NCBI GenBank assembly: GCA_001769275.1
Contig: MEOQ01000009.1
Span: 1-64,000, forward strand
DNA from: Bacteroidetes bacterium GWF2_43_63
GTDB lineage: Bacteria; Bacteroidota; Bacteroidia; Bacteroidales; DTU049
Reading direction: 5' to 3'
DNA: 64,000 nt
Shown: piece after piece, positions 7,415 through 15,357 of the stretch
Position numbering within the stretch: position 1 is the first letter of the stretch
How the letters are laid out: each line of letters opens with the position of its first letter
Position numbers and translations under genes: made by a program
The notes under the pieces: generated by a model
What the model was told of the DNA's origin: nothing
The model's database searches: none
What the model saw: only the letters and a program-made list of their open reading frames with translations

Positions 7415-8494
7415 ATGGCCACGATCAATTTTGAATTTGCTGACGATATAAAAAAATTCGGTGCGAAAGATTTCGACGCGTGTTTCAACTGCGGCACCTG
7501 TACTGCAATCTGCGACTTGTCGGACGGTGACAATTCATTTCCCCGGAAAATGATTCGCTACACCACGCTCGGAATCACAGATGATATAAAAACATCGCTC
7601 GACCCATGGCTGTGCTATTATTGCGGAGACTGCTCTACCAGCTGCCCGCGGCAGGCCGATCCGGGCAACCTGATGATGTCGCTGCGCCGCTGGCTGATGT
7701 CGAAATACGACTGGACCGGACTTTCAGGACTTCTGTATCGTCATATGAGCGCGTACATTGTGGCTTTTTTACTTGTCGTCGGTGGAATCATCGGCGCATA
7801 TATGAGTGATGTATTCACACAGGAAGAATGGCTTCACTACGGACACCTGTTCGAAATGCTTGCTATTGCCGCCATCTTTGTGGTCATTCTACTACCGAAT
7901 ATTATCCGCATGTGGTTTTTCACCGTTTGGAAACCCACAAAAAAATTCAACATCCAGCATCATGTAAAAGCGCTTGGAGACTTGATTATACACATGTTTA
8001 CGCAAAAGCGATCACTCGATTGTGCCGAAGAACGTATAGATAAAGTCTGGTATTATGAGCATTTATTACTGGTTTTCAGTTATCTGTCTTTGTTATTTGT
8101 AACCGTTTTTCTTGATTGGTTCAGCACCGAAAGCGTGTTTGTAAATGTGTTTGGCTATGTGGTTAGCGGAATCATTTTTATTGTCACCACCGATTTTGTA
8201 ATCCGCCGCATTCGTAAGCGCAGCGAAAAAAGTAAATTCTCCCATCCATCGGACTGGTTCTTTGTGATCTGGCTGCTCATGATGGGAATTTCAGCATTCG
8301 CAGTACGCGTACTGATCGATACGAACCTGCTCGAAAACACATTTGGCGTATATTTATTTCACCTGACGGTGTTGGTACAATGGGCGCTCATCATTGTCCC
8401 ATTCGGCAAATGGACCCATTTTCTGTACCGCTCATTCGCCATGTATTTCGAAAAAGTGAAATCGTTTTCGCGACCGGTCGGAAAGAAAAAATAA
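7415..8494 (+). CDS. QmoC-like HdrC/cytochrome b fusion (membrane subunit)
   Basis: A 359-residue protein. The HdrC-like N-terminus has two cysteine motifs, Cys23-26-29-33 (with Asp instead of the usual Pro after the last Cys) and Cys67-70-73-77. The C-terminal half has about six hydrophobic helices, as in NarI/HdrE-type b-type cytochromes, with several His available as heme ligands. This layout is that of QmoC, which connects the soluble Hdr-like flavoproteins to menaquinone. It is the last gene of the operon and is followed by a hairpin terminator. A decayed copy of residues about 265-325 lies at 21486-21672. Confidence 0.87.
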   Translation: MATINFEFADDIKKFGAKDFDACFNCGTCTAICDLSDGDNSFPRKMIRYTTLGITDDIKTSLDPWLCYYCGDCSTSCPRQADPGNLMMSLRRWLMSKYDWTGLSGLLYRHMSAYIVAFLLVVGGIIGAYMSDVFTQEEWLHYGHLFEMLAIAAIFVVILLPNIIRMWFFTVWKPTKKFNIQHHVKALGDLIIHMFTQKRSLDCAEERIDKVWYYEHLLLVFSYLSLLFVTVFLDWFSTESVFVNVFGYVVSGIIFIVTTDFVIRRIRKRSEKSKFSHPSDWFFVIWLLMMGISAFAVRVLIDTNLLENTFGVYLFHLTVLVQWALIIVPFGKWTHFLYRSFAMYFEKVKSFSRPVGKKK

Positions 8495-8519
8495 AGATTC
8501 AAAAAAGCTAAAATATCAA

Positions 8520-8550
8520 AAAAAAAGAGGCCAAAATGGTCTCTTTTTTT
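8520..8550. terminator. Bidirectional terminator between convergent operons
   Basis: Inverted repeat AAAAAAGAGGCCA / TGGTCTCTTTTTT with A-tracts and T-tracts on both sides. It lies between the qmoC-like stop (8494) and the mrp stop (8564), so it can end both transcripts. Confidence 0.75.
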
Positions 8551-8563
8551 GTAAAGGAAGCAA

Positions 8564-9349
8564 TCAAACAAGTTCTGTTGCAATTCTTTCAAAGGACTCA
8601 ATAATGCTTTTATCCGTCTGTTGGAAAACACATTGTCCTTTTTCAGCAGCAACCCCAACTTCGGCAACCAGTGGAATTTGTCCAAGTAGTTTCACATGAC
8701 ATTCCTCTGCAAGTCTTTGTCCACCACCTGATCCGAAAATAAAATACTTTTCATCCGGATGATTGGCCGGTGTAAACCACGACATATTCTCAATTACGCC
8801 AAGGACAGGGATATTCAAATCAGGATTCTGGAACATGGATGCAGCCTTGCGAGCATCATTCAGCGCTATTTCCTGCGGAGTCGTTACTAAAACAGCTCCA
8901 TGAATATTCAGTTTTTGAACGGCGGTAAGCTGAATGTCACCTGTACCGGGAGGAAAATCAATAATCATAAAATCAATTTTCCCCCACTGCGAAAATTCCA
9001 GTAATTGGGTGAATGCATTTGCTACCATTGGCCCGCGCCAGATAAGTCCCTGGCTATTTTCGATAAAAAACCCGATTGACATGATTTTTACCCCGTGTTT
9101 TTCAATAGGCAGAATAATTTGCTTTCCGTCTATTTCATTCGCCAGTGGTTTTTCATTTTCAATTCCAAACATTCGGGGAATCGATGGTCCATAAATATCA
9201 GCGTCAACCAATGCTACTTTGTATCCTTGCCGGGCCAGTGCTACTGCAAGATTGGCCGATACTGTTGATTTTCCTACTCCGCCTTTTCCGGATGCTACAA
9301 CAATAATTTTGGCGACATCGGGCAACGAAAGTTTTTCAAAAGCATCCAT
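8564..9349 (-). CDS. mrp: Mrp/ApbC-type P-loop ATPase, iron-sulfur carrier
   Basis: A 261-residue Mrp/NBP35-family protein. The deviant Walker A motif SGKGGVGKST begins near residue 20, followed by DADIYGPSIPRMFG and FPPGTGD, all typical of Mrp. It lacks the N-terminal DUF59 domain found in many Mrp proteins. The CxxC that ligates Fe-S in most family members is replaced around MSWFTPANHPDEKY, a form I associate with Bacteroidota. It probably carries or delivers Fe-S clusters. Its start overlaps the OsmC stop by one base. It is the last gene of the 17-gene minus-strand run, which fits a role in maturing the many Fe-S proteins nearby. Confidence 0.85.
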   Translation of the reverse strand: MDAFEKLSLPDVAKIIVVASGKGGVGKSTVSANLAVALARQGYKVALVDADIYGPSIPRMFGIENEKPLANEIDGKQIILPIEKHGVKIMSIGFFIENSQGLIWRGPMVANAFTQLLEFSQWGKIDFMIIDFPPGTGDIQLTAVQKLNIHGAVLVTTPQEIALNDARKAASMFQNPDLNIPVLGVIENMSWFTPANHPDEKYFIFGSGGGQRLAEECHVKLLGQIPLVAEVGVAAEKGQCVFQQTDKSIIESFERIATELV

Positions 9350-9753
9350 TACTTTATAATTATTTCATGAGTAATACTAATACCTGCCTGTGAAAAGAGC
9401 ACCCCAACCGGACACGTTTTTTCGGTTGTTTCATAGCACTTTTCAAGTTTCAGCAATTCTTCATCCGATTGAATGCGTAAGAGGATATGAACATCGGTAA
9501 TAGTTGAAGCACCATCTTTTTGATCAGCGTTTACCTCAACGTCCATTTTTTCGAATTGAATGCGCATTTTCTGAGCAACCATTGCGAATATTGTTCCCAC
9601 ACAGCCACTAAGCGACATTACGCATAATTCAAGTGCCGTAGGGCCATTGTTGCTGCCGCCTTTTGCTTCGGGTAAATCGACAACGGTACTGTGATTGCGG
9701 CCATTGTCAACAACCGACTGAAATTGTTTTGTCCAGAGAGAATTTGATTTCAT
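9349..9753 (-). CDS. OsmC-family protein
   Basis: A 134-residue OsmC/Ohr-fold protein. The two reactive Cys typical of the family are visible in SLSGCVG and KTCPVGVL. Family members reduce organic hydroperoxides or act on other thiol-reactive compounds. The closest match in layout is the general OsmC/YhfA type rather than Ohr. It sits 9 bases after the trans-sulfuration lyase and abuts mrp, so it may deal with reactive sulfur or oxidants produced by this pathway; that is inference. Confidence 0.8.
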   Translation of the reverse strand: MKSNSLWTKQFQSVVDNGRNHSTVVDLPEAKGGSNNGPTALELCVMSLSGCVGTIFAMVAQKMRIQFEKMDVEVNADQKDGASTITDVHILLRIQSDEELLKLEKCYETTEKTCPVGVLFSQAGISITHEIIIK

Positions 9754-9762
9754 TGTTTTATT

Positions 9763-10944
9763 TTAAAGGATTTCAAGTGCGTTATTTAAATCAGAAATTA
9801 TATCATCAACATCTTCAATACCAACTGAGAAACGGACCAAATCATCCGTAATTCCGGCGGCCAGTTTATTTTCTTTACTCACCGCTGCATGGGTCATTGA
9901 AGCAGGATGCTGGATCAGCGTTTCGACACCGCCCAACGAAACAGCCAACATAGCAAGATGAACGCTGTCCATTAGTTTTTTCCCGGCATCATAGCCGCCT
10001 TTCAACCCAAAACTCATCATTGAGCCGGAACCATTCATTTGCAATTTTGCCAGTTCATATTGAGGATGATTTGTCAAACCCGGATATCTTATCCACTCAA
10101 CTTTTGGATGTGCCTGCAAAAATTCCGCGACTTTCATTGCGTTTTCCTGTGCCCGGTCAATGCGTATTGAAAGTGTTTTCACACCACGCAAAACCATAAA
10201 AGCCTGTGTTGGATCCATATTGCTGCCAAGATAAACCATAGAGTGCCTGATTTTTTTATACAAATCCTCCCCTTTTGTAACGATGATTCCTCCAACAATA
10301 TCAGCATGTCCGTTTATAAATTTGGTTACTGAATGTAAAACCACATCGGCTCCAAGATCAAGAGGCTTCTGTAAATACGGTGAACAGAAAGTGTTGTCGA
10401 CTACAAGAATCAGATTATATTGTTTAGCAATCTTTGCACATGCTGCAATGTCTGTAATATCCATAGTTGGATTAGCAGGGGTTTCAATATAAAGAACTTT
10501 TGTATTTGATTTAATAGCGGCCACAATATTTTCGATATTGCTTGTGTTTACAAAGCTGGCTTCGACATTGAATCGGGAAAAGTCTTGTTCGAGCAGTCCT
10601 CTTGCCGGACCATAAACAGCATCAGAACTAACAATATGACTGCCTGCATTTAATAAAGCCATGTAAACTGCGCTTATAGCGCCCATACCCGAGCTGGTGG
10701 CAATTCCGTTATAGCCATTTTCAAGTTCAGCAATATTGTGCTCAAGTGCGTTGATGGTTGGATTTCCAATGCGGGTGTAAATATACCCGTCGCTCTTCCC
10801 TGCAAAGCAATCAGCCCCATGTTGGGCGTTCTTGAATCTGAATGTCGAAGTCTGATAAATGGGAACCGATGCGCTTCCAAATTCATCTTCGAATGCACCC
10901 GCATGCACGAGTTTTGTGTTGAAACCTTTGTCTTTTGTTTTCAT
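9763..10944 (-). CDS. PLP-dependent trans-sulfuration enzyme (cystathionine/methionine gamma-lyase family)
   Basis: A 393-residue Cys/Met-metabolism PLP enzyme. The PLP lysine is Lys208 in HSVTKFINGH, the ring-binding Asp is in VVDNTF (Asp183) and YTRIGNPT holds the phosphate-binding Tyr/Arg. The loop reads VYGPARG; methionine gamma-lyases usually have Cys just after YG, so the equivalent position is Pro113 and classical methionine gamma-lyase is less likely. Cystathionine gamma-lyase, homocysteine lyase or a sulfhydrylase remain possible. Its position between hdrB and osmC suggests that it releases or uses sulfide or thiols for the pathway. Confidence 0.85.
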   Translation of the reverse strand: MKTKDKGFNTKLVHAGAFEDEFGSASVPIYQTSTFRFKNAQHGADCFAGKSDGYIYTRIGNPTINALEHNIAELENGYNGIATSSGMGAISAVYMALLNAGSHIVSSDAVYGPARGLLEQDFSRFNVEASFVNTSNIENIVAAIKSNTKVLYIETPANPTMDITDIAACAKIAKQYNLILVVDNTFCSPYLQKPLDLGADVVLHSVTKFINGHADIVGGIIVTKGEDLYKKIRHSMVYLGSNMDPTQAFMVLRGVKTLSIRIDRAQENAMKVAEFLQAHPKVEWIRYPGLTNHPQYELAKLQMNGSGSMMSFGLKGGYDAGKKLMDSVHLAMLAVSLGGVETLIQHPASMTHAAVSKENKLAAGITDDLVRFSVGIEDVDDIISDLNNALEIL

Positions 10945-10970
10945 GTTTTCGTTTTGTATTTCTAAGTTGC

Positions 10971-12035
10971 TTAAACCTTCAAAACTGAAGGTTTTTCGGG
11001 TTGCCCCAAATCTGCATGATTAATTCCTTTATATTTTTCCACGGCATCATATTGAATTCCAAGCTTATCAAGCAAAGGTTCTACAGCCACCTGATGCACC
11101 TGCAATCCAATATCCCATGGATCGTATCCTAAAAGCAAGCCTGCCAATTCCTCGTAGGTAAGGACAGGAATTCCCATTCCGTTTTCGCCGTAGGTAATTC
11201 CCTCCATTTCTGCAATCACATATTGCCAGCGATCGAGAAAATAGGTACAGCCCGGGCAATTGGCAATAATGCAATCGGGCTTATAAGGTTCCATGGAATC
11301 AAATTTCATTTTTGAATTTGCCACAGAATATCCGCGGTTCGATTTAAGCAGATATTGTCTGAATCCAAATCCGCAGCAATGGCGACGTTCTGGATAATCG
11401 ACCTGTGCCCCGCCCCATGCATCAATCATTCCGGCAAGAACATAAGGGAATTCTGCGCCACCAACACCCTTTTCAGGAAATATCTTTGCGTAGTGGCACC
11501 CAACATGATCCACTACTTTCAATTGCTCGCCGGTCTGTTTATTCAGCAATCTATAAGTTGCCTTTGCCGCAATCTCATTGCGGAATTTATAGATCAGATC
11601 GCTGGTATGTGCCAGATTTTTAGGAATTTCAAAGGTCATTCCTGTTGTCTGTTTCAGGATTTCCCGTGCTTGTTTTTCTTTTTCAGGAAAATGCTGCCAG
11701 GTTTCAATCACTTCGGAATATATGCCAAACGACGTGACGCAGGAGCAAACAAAATTTTCGAATCCGGCTTCTGTCATCAATGCAAATTGGCGCGCAACAA
11801 CGGTCATAGTGGTTTCGAACGGAATAACGCCCGAATGATATGCAATGCCAGTGCAAGTGGTTTGGCGCGGATCGTCGAAAATATTTTTACCAAGATCGTT
11901 GGCGAGAATTTTCATGAATAAATCTTCGGCAGCCGGAAAAAAATTCTGTCGAATGCAGCTGCGTGCCAGATAGTAATTGTCATCGGCAATTTCTTTCTGA
12001 TGCTTTTCCCAGTTTTCGTTTTTCTGATATTTCAT
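10971..12035 (-). CDS. HdrB-like CCG-domain protein
   Basis: A 354-residue heterodisulfide-reductase B-like protein. The C-terminal CCG domain is intact (Cys180, Cys220-221, Cys260, Cys263, that is C-x39-CC-x38-CxxC) and should bind a noncubane [4Fe-4S] cluster as in methanogen HdrB. The N-terminal CCG domain is altered: Cys27, then Thr60-Cys61 instead of Cys-Cys, then Cys97-x-Cys99. One catalytic cluster is therefore missing or changed. HdrB is the subunit that cleaves or forms disulfides or handles sulfur substrates. It lies 15 bases after hdrC. With the plus-strand HdrA and QmoC homologs it would complete an HdrABC-type complex. Confidence 0.85.
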   Translation of the reverse strand: MKYQKNENWEKHQKEIADDNYYLARSCIRQNFFPAAEDLFMKILANDLGKNIFDDPRQTTCTGIAYHSGVIPFETTMTVVARQFALMTEAGFENFVCSCVTSFGIYSEVIETWQHFPEKEKQAREILKQTTGMTFEIPKNLAHTSDLIYKFRNEIAAKATYRLLNKQTGEQLKVVDHVGCHYAKIFPEKGVGGAEFPYVLAGMIDAWGGAQVDYPERRHCCGFGFRQYLLKSNRGYSVANSKMKFDSMEPYKPDCIIANCPGCTYFLDRWQYVIAEMEGITYGENGMGIPVLTYEELAGLLLGYDPWDIGLQVHQVAVEPLLDKLGIQYDAVEKYKGINHADLGQPEKPSVLKV

Positions 12036-12050
12036 TTTGTATTCTCCCTT

Positions 12051-12734
12051 CTATTCTCCGTTGTAGGTTTTATTGAAATATTCATCGTGACCACTACTGA
12101 ATTCAATTCCATGATCAGCAGCATAACGAGCCGATGCTTCTTCAATTTTGTTGAATCGTGCTGTTCCACCGGTTGCATCAAAAATTTTCTTTAAGTCAAT
12201 CAGCGATTGCTTTTCCGTGTTGCGCAGTGCTCCTGCTTTGTCCTGCTTATAACTTGCTCCCAAACGATTCAAAACATCGGTTCTGTTTTCACGCATCCAT
12301 TTCCAAATCGGGCCCTGCTCGGGATACATCTCATTGCTGACTTCATCAATGTAAACACAATAGCCATATTCCAAAATGTGATCTCCAACCGTTCGCTTGA
12401 TGGCGAGCTGTCTTCGGCCTTGTTCGCTGTGCATAAACAGACCTGAATCCACCGACAATGCCCGCAAAGACTGAATGATGTAGCATGGCACATTGTCGCG
12501 CGGGCAGCGGGTTTTGCATGATAGGCATTCACCACAACGCCAGATATCATCCTTTTTTAAAAGCTCTTCGAGATCTTTTTCATTTTCTTTCTGAACCAGA
12601 TCGACAATCTGTCGCGGATCGTAATCGCTCACTGCGGCCGCCGGACAAACAGCAGTGCAGGTTCCGCAATTGATGCAGGCCTTCATGCCTTCCTGGTAGC
12701 GAATGTCCTTTTTTAATGCTTCATATAAATTCAT
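12051..12734 (-). CDS. HdrC-like iron-sulfur protein
   Basis: A 227-residue protein with two [4Fe-4S] motifs, Cys20-23-26-30 followed by Pro and Cys67-70-73-77 followed by Pro. The spacing and the segment after the second motif (YIIQSLRALSVDSG) match HdrC, which carries electrons between HdrA and HdrB. The C-terminal 120 residues are longer than in minimal HdrC and are not recognised. It overlaps the stop of the upstream ferredoxin by 4 bases (translational coupling) and lies just before hdrB. Confidence 0.85.
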   Translation of the reverse strand: MNLYEALKKDIRYQEGMKACINCGTCTAVCPAAAVSDYDPRQIVDLVQKENEKDLEELLKKDDIWRCGECLSCKTRCPRDNVPCYIIQSLRALSVDSGLFMHSEQGRRQLAIKRTVGDHILEYGYCVYIDEVSNEMYPEQGPIWKWMRENRTDVLNRLGASYKQDKAGALRNTEKQSLIDLKKIFDATGGTARFNKIEEASARYAADHGIEFSSGHDEYFNKTYNGE

Positions 12735-12997
12735 GATGCACTTCTACTTATTTCAACAATACGAATGGCACCGGTAACACATACAGCCACACATTTGCCG
12801 CACAGATCGCACAGTTCTGTATTGCACTCAAACCGAGTTGGCTTGCACGGAACATCCATCGCAGTACAATACTTTACACAACGTGCACAGCTGTAATTAG
12901 ACACACGACTAATGGCTCTTTTTTCACAAACATTGTAACACAGTCCACAATTGGTGCACAATTGACAATCAATTTCTATAACTTTTTTCACGACCAT
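12731..12997 (-). CDS. Cys-rich ferredoxin-like protein
   Basis: An 88-residue protein with 14 Cys. Two [4Fe-4S] motifs are clear, Cys14-17-20-24 and Cys63-66-69-73. Extra Cys at 11, 37, 40, 44, 51 and 58 lie between them, so a third cluster or a bound metal is possible. The arrangement differs from a simple 2[4Fe-4S] ferredoxin. Its stop overlaps the hdrC start, so it is probably an electron carrier or accessory subunit of the HdrBC module. Confidence 0.8.
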   Translation of the reverse strand: MVVKKVIEIDCQLCTNCGLCYNVCEKRAISRVSNYSCARCVKYCTAMDVPCKPTRFECNTELCDLCGKCVAVCVTGAIRIVEISRSAS

Positions 12998-13024
12998 TGT
13001 TTCACACTCTTTAATAAATCTGTT

Positions 13025-13537
13025 TTAAAATTCTATTCCTTTGCGGGCTTCGACCCCGCGGGAATAATAATGTTTTCTTTCGATCATTTCAGTTACCAGA
13101 TCGGCAATTTCAAATAGCTGCTCCGGGGCATTGCGACCGGTCAAAACAATTTCCATTTCATCGGGTTTTTGCTGCAACATAGCAATCACTTCGTCAAGCG
13201 GAATTAATTTGTAATACAGAGCAATGCAAATTTCATCAAGCACAACCACATCATATTGATTATTGCTGATGATGGCCGATACGCAATTCAAGCCGTTGCG
13301 GGCGGCATCAATGTCTTTCTGTAATGGTTTGTTTTTGATAAAACAATCAAGTCCGAACTGATGAATTTCAATTTCAGGAAAATGTTTCAAGGAATCCAGT
13401 TCAGAATAATGCATTCCTTTGACAAACTGGGCTATATAGGTTTTCTTTCCTGCACCTGCAGCCCGCACTGCAAGCCCAATTGCAGCTGTAGTCTTTCCTT
13501 TGCCATTGCCTGTATATAAATGAATATAGCCTTTCAT
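13025..13537 (-). CDS. cobO: Cob(I)alamin/cobyrinate adenosyltransferase, CobA/CobO/BtuR type
   Basis: A 170-residue protein with P-loop GNGKGKTT near residue 10, the middle motif VVLDEICIALYY and the C-terminal motif ARKGIEF, all diagnostic of CobA/CobO. It adenosylates cobalt corrinoids with ATP. No other cobalamin genes are present in the window, so its location in an Hdr/NifX-type operon is odd. It may serve a corrinoid enzyme encoded elsewhere. It lies 15 bases after the radical SAM gene and 27 before the ferredoxin gene. Confidence 0.88.
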   Translation of the reverse strand: MKGYIHLYTGNGKGKTTAAIGLAVRAAGAGKKTYIAQFVKGMHYSELDSLKHFPEIEIHQFGLDCFIKNKPLQKDIDAARNGLNCVSAIISNNQYDVVVLDEICIALYYKLIPLDEVIAMLQQKPDEMEIVLTGRNAPEQLFEIADLVTEMIERKHYYSRGVEARKGIEF

Positions 13538-13552
13538 GGTTCTGACAATTTT

Positions 13553-14491
13553 TTAGACTTTAAATTTTCTCAAATAATAAAAATGACCGTCATGCTCAAC
13601 CTTTGCGATATAGCCCGAACTAATCATTTCAGAAAGAATTGTTTCATCCGCTTTGTCTTTAATCAAAATCTCACACATCACATCGTCGCGAATTGGATGG
13701 ACAGAGCACATGTTTGCAATGTCTTCAATCACGTTTCCTGTCACACCTACAAAAGTTCCTTCGAATCCGGTTATCAATTCGGTATTGATTCTTTTATCTG
13801 AAAAAATATTCCACGCCCGGTTAATACTGCTTTCGTCAGGCGACTTGACCGATGAATCAGCCGGTGGACGGGTAGGAATTGAAAGATAAGCTACCGAAGG
13901 CGATAACGCAGCTACCAAATCAGCTGTCTGAGCCACACAACCGGCATCATCATTCACCCCCGCAACAAGCATCGTTTCGCTGATCAATAAACCATTGAAC
14001 ATGTCTTTGAAAGCCTGAAGGCCACTCAGATATTTGCTGAATGTAAGACCTTTCGCCGGACGATTCATTTTTTTCCAGACAGCTTCGTCGGGCGCATCTA
14101 CCTTTACCGAAACAAGATCGGCATAATTCAGGTCTTCGCGCACCTGAACATCGAATAGCAACGATGCATTTGTGATTACAGCAATCGGAATTTTAAAATC
14201 TTTCAACCTTAAAATTGTTTTGCCAAGATTCAAATCAAGCGTTGGTTCACCGTTTGCAACAATCGTCAGATAATCGGGCTTGTCGTTTTCTGATAGTAAT
14301 GATAAATGATTCTTTACTTCAGAAAAAATGACGTCCGGCGTAAAAAATGTTTCGCGGTTGATGGTGTAATACTTTGTGATTCCGACCTGACAGTACACAC
14401 ATGAATAGGAGCAGAGTTTCCGCGAAGGGATGTTGTTTATTCCCAGACTCTTTCCCAAACGCCGCGATGGAACAGGCCCAAAGGTAATCAT
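13553..14491 (-). CDS. Radical SAM protein (COG0731-like)
   Basis: A 312-residue protein beginning FGPVPSRRLGKSLGINNIP and carrying the cluster motif CSYSCVYC (C-x3-C-x2-C) near residue 27. This start is characteristic of the COG0731 type of radical SAM protein. The segment VANGEPTLDLNLG is the usual GGE-like strand. The last 60 residues look like a winged-helix tail. The substrate is unknown. Its 4-base overlap with the MinD-ferredoxin gene and its NifX-type neighbours suggest a role in metal-cofactor or protein modification; this is inference. Confidence 0.8.
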   Translation of the reverse strand: MITFGPVPSRRLGKSLGINNIPSRKLCSYSCVYCQVGITKYYTINRETFFTPDVIFSEVKNHLSLLSENDKPDYLTIVANGEPTLDLNLGKTILRLKDFKIPIAVITNASLLFDVQVREDLNYADLVSVKVDAPDEAVWKKMNRPAKGLTFSKYLSGLQAFKDMFNGLLISETMLVAGVNDDAGCVAQTADLVAALSPSVAYLSIPTRPPADSSVKSPDESSINRAWNIFSDKRINTELITGFEGTFVGVTGNVIEDIANMCSVHPIRDDVMCEILIKDKADETILSEMISSGYIAKVEHDGHFYYLRKFKV

Positions 14492-15357
14492 GGTGTTCTG
14501 GTTTTAATGATTTCCCAAACCCGACTGGTGTTTATGCTTACAACAGAATCAGGTGCCCACTCAACATAACTTTTTCCATTGACCATAGCCTCGGTAACAA
14601 CCGGATCAAATGGCAACATGGCAACCACCGGAACATTATTCAGCTTGCAATATTGTTTGATTTCGGTTGTCATTTCATGATTCAGATCATATTTATTAAT
14701 GACAACCATGGCGAAAATTCTAAAGTGAAAGACCGCATCCATGGCGCGTTGCAAATCGTGTAAACCTGAACGGGTAGGCTCCGTTACAATAATCACTTTA
14801 TCTATCCCGGTAATGGTTGAAATAACCGGGCAGCCGATTCCAGGAGGACCGTCATAGAGAATCAGATCATGATCATTTTCGACAGCCATTTGTTTTGATT
14901 TTTCGCGAACCAGACTCACCAGCCGGCCCGAATTCTCTTCGCCCGGAGCCAGCCGTCCGTACACCATGTGACCATATCGGAAAGTACCACTATATAACCT
15001 GCTTTTATCATTATCAATCATGGAAATGGCTTTAAACGGGCAAACCCGCTCACATAAACGACATCCATCGCAGCTGATTTTCGTAATTTCAACCTTGCCA
15101 TCAACTGTAGTTATTGCATCAAACCCGCAGTAATCAATGCATTTCCCACAATTGGTGCAAACAGAATAATCAATCACAGCTTTCTGTCCCGAAACAAAAA
15201 CTTCTTCTTCGGTATGTTGCGGCTGAAAAAGCAAATACTGATTGGCTGCATCCACATCACAATCGGCTAATAAAATATTTTTCGCCAGACTTGCAAGAGA
15301 AGCCGCAAAGCTGCTTTTCCCTGTACCGCCTTTACCACTGATTACTGCTATTTCCAT
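14488..15357 (-). CDS. MinD-superfamily ATPase with inserted ferredoxin domain (copy 2)
   Basis: A 289-residue protein. The deviant Walker A motif SGKGGTGKSS is near residue 8. Two [4Fe-4S] motifs (CTNCGKCIDYC and CDGCRLCERVC) are inserted around residues 65-105, and DGPPGIGCP is the Walker-B region. It is a paralog of the next gene upstream (15348-16226) and the two overlap by 10 bases. Pairs of such ATPases occur in anaerobes next to NifX-type and DUF5320 genes, but their function is not established. Assembly of a metal cluster, in the manner of Mrp/NBP35, is the likely role. Confidence 0.82.
   Translation of the reverse strand: MEIAVISGKGGTGKSSFAASLASLAKNILLADCDVDAANQYLLFQPQHTEEEVFVSGQKAVIDYSVCTNCGKCIDYCGFDAITTVDGKVEITKISCDGCRLCERVCPFKAISMIDNDKSRLYSGTFRYGHMVYGRLAPGEENSGRLVSLVREKSKQMAVENDHDLILYDGPPGIGCPVISTITGIDKVIIVTEPTRSGLHDLQRAMDAVFHFRIFAMVVINKYDLNHEMTTEIKQYCKLNNVPVVAMLPFDPVVTEAMVNGKSYVEWAPDSVVSINTSRVWEIIKTRTP

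Noticed and set aside
7415-8494. NarI or succinate dehydrogenase membrane subunit
   Set aside because: The N-terminal HdrC-like cysteine motifs and the Hdr-type neighbours fit QmoC better.
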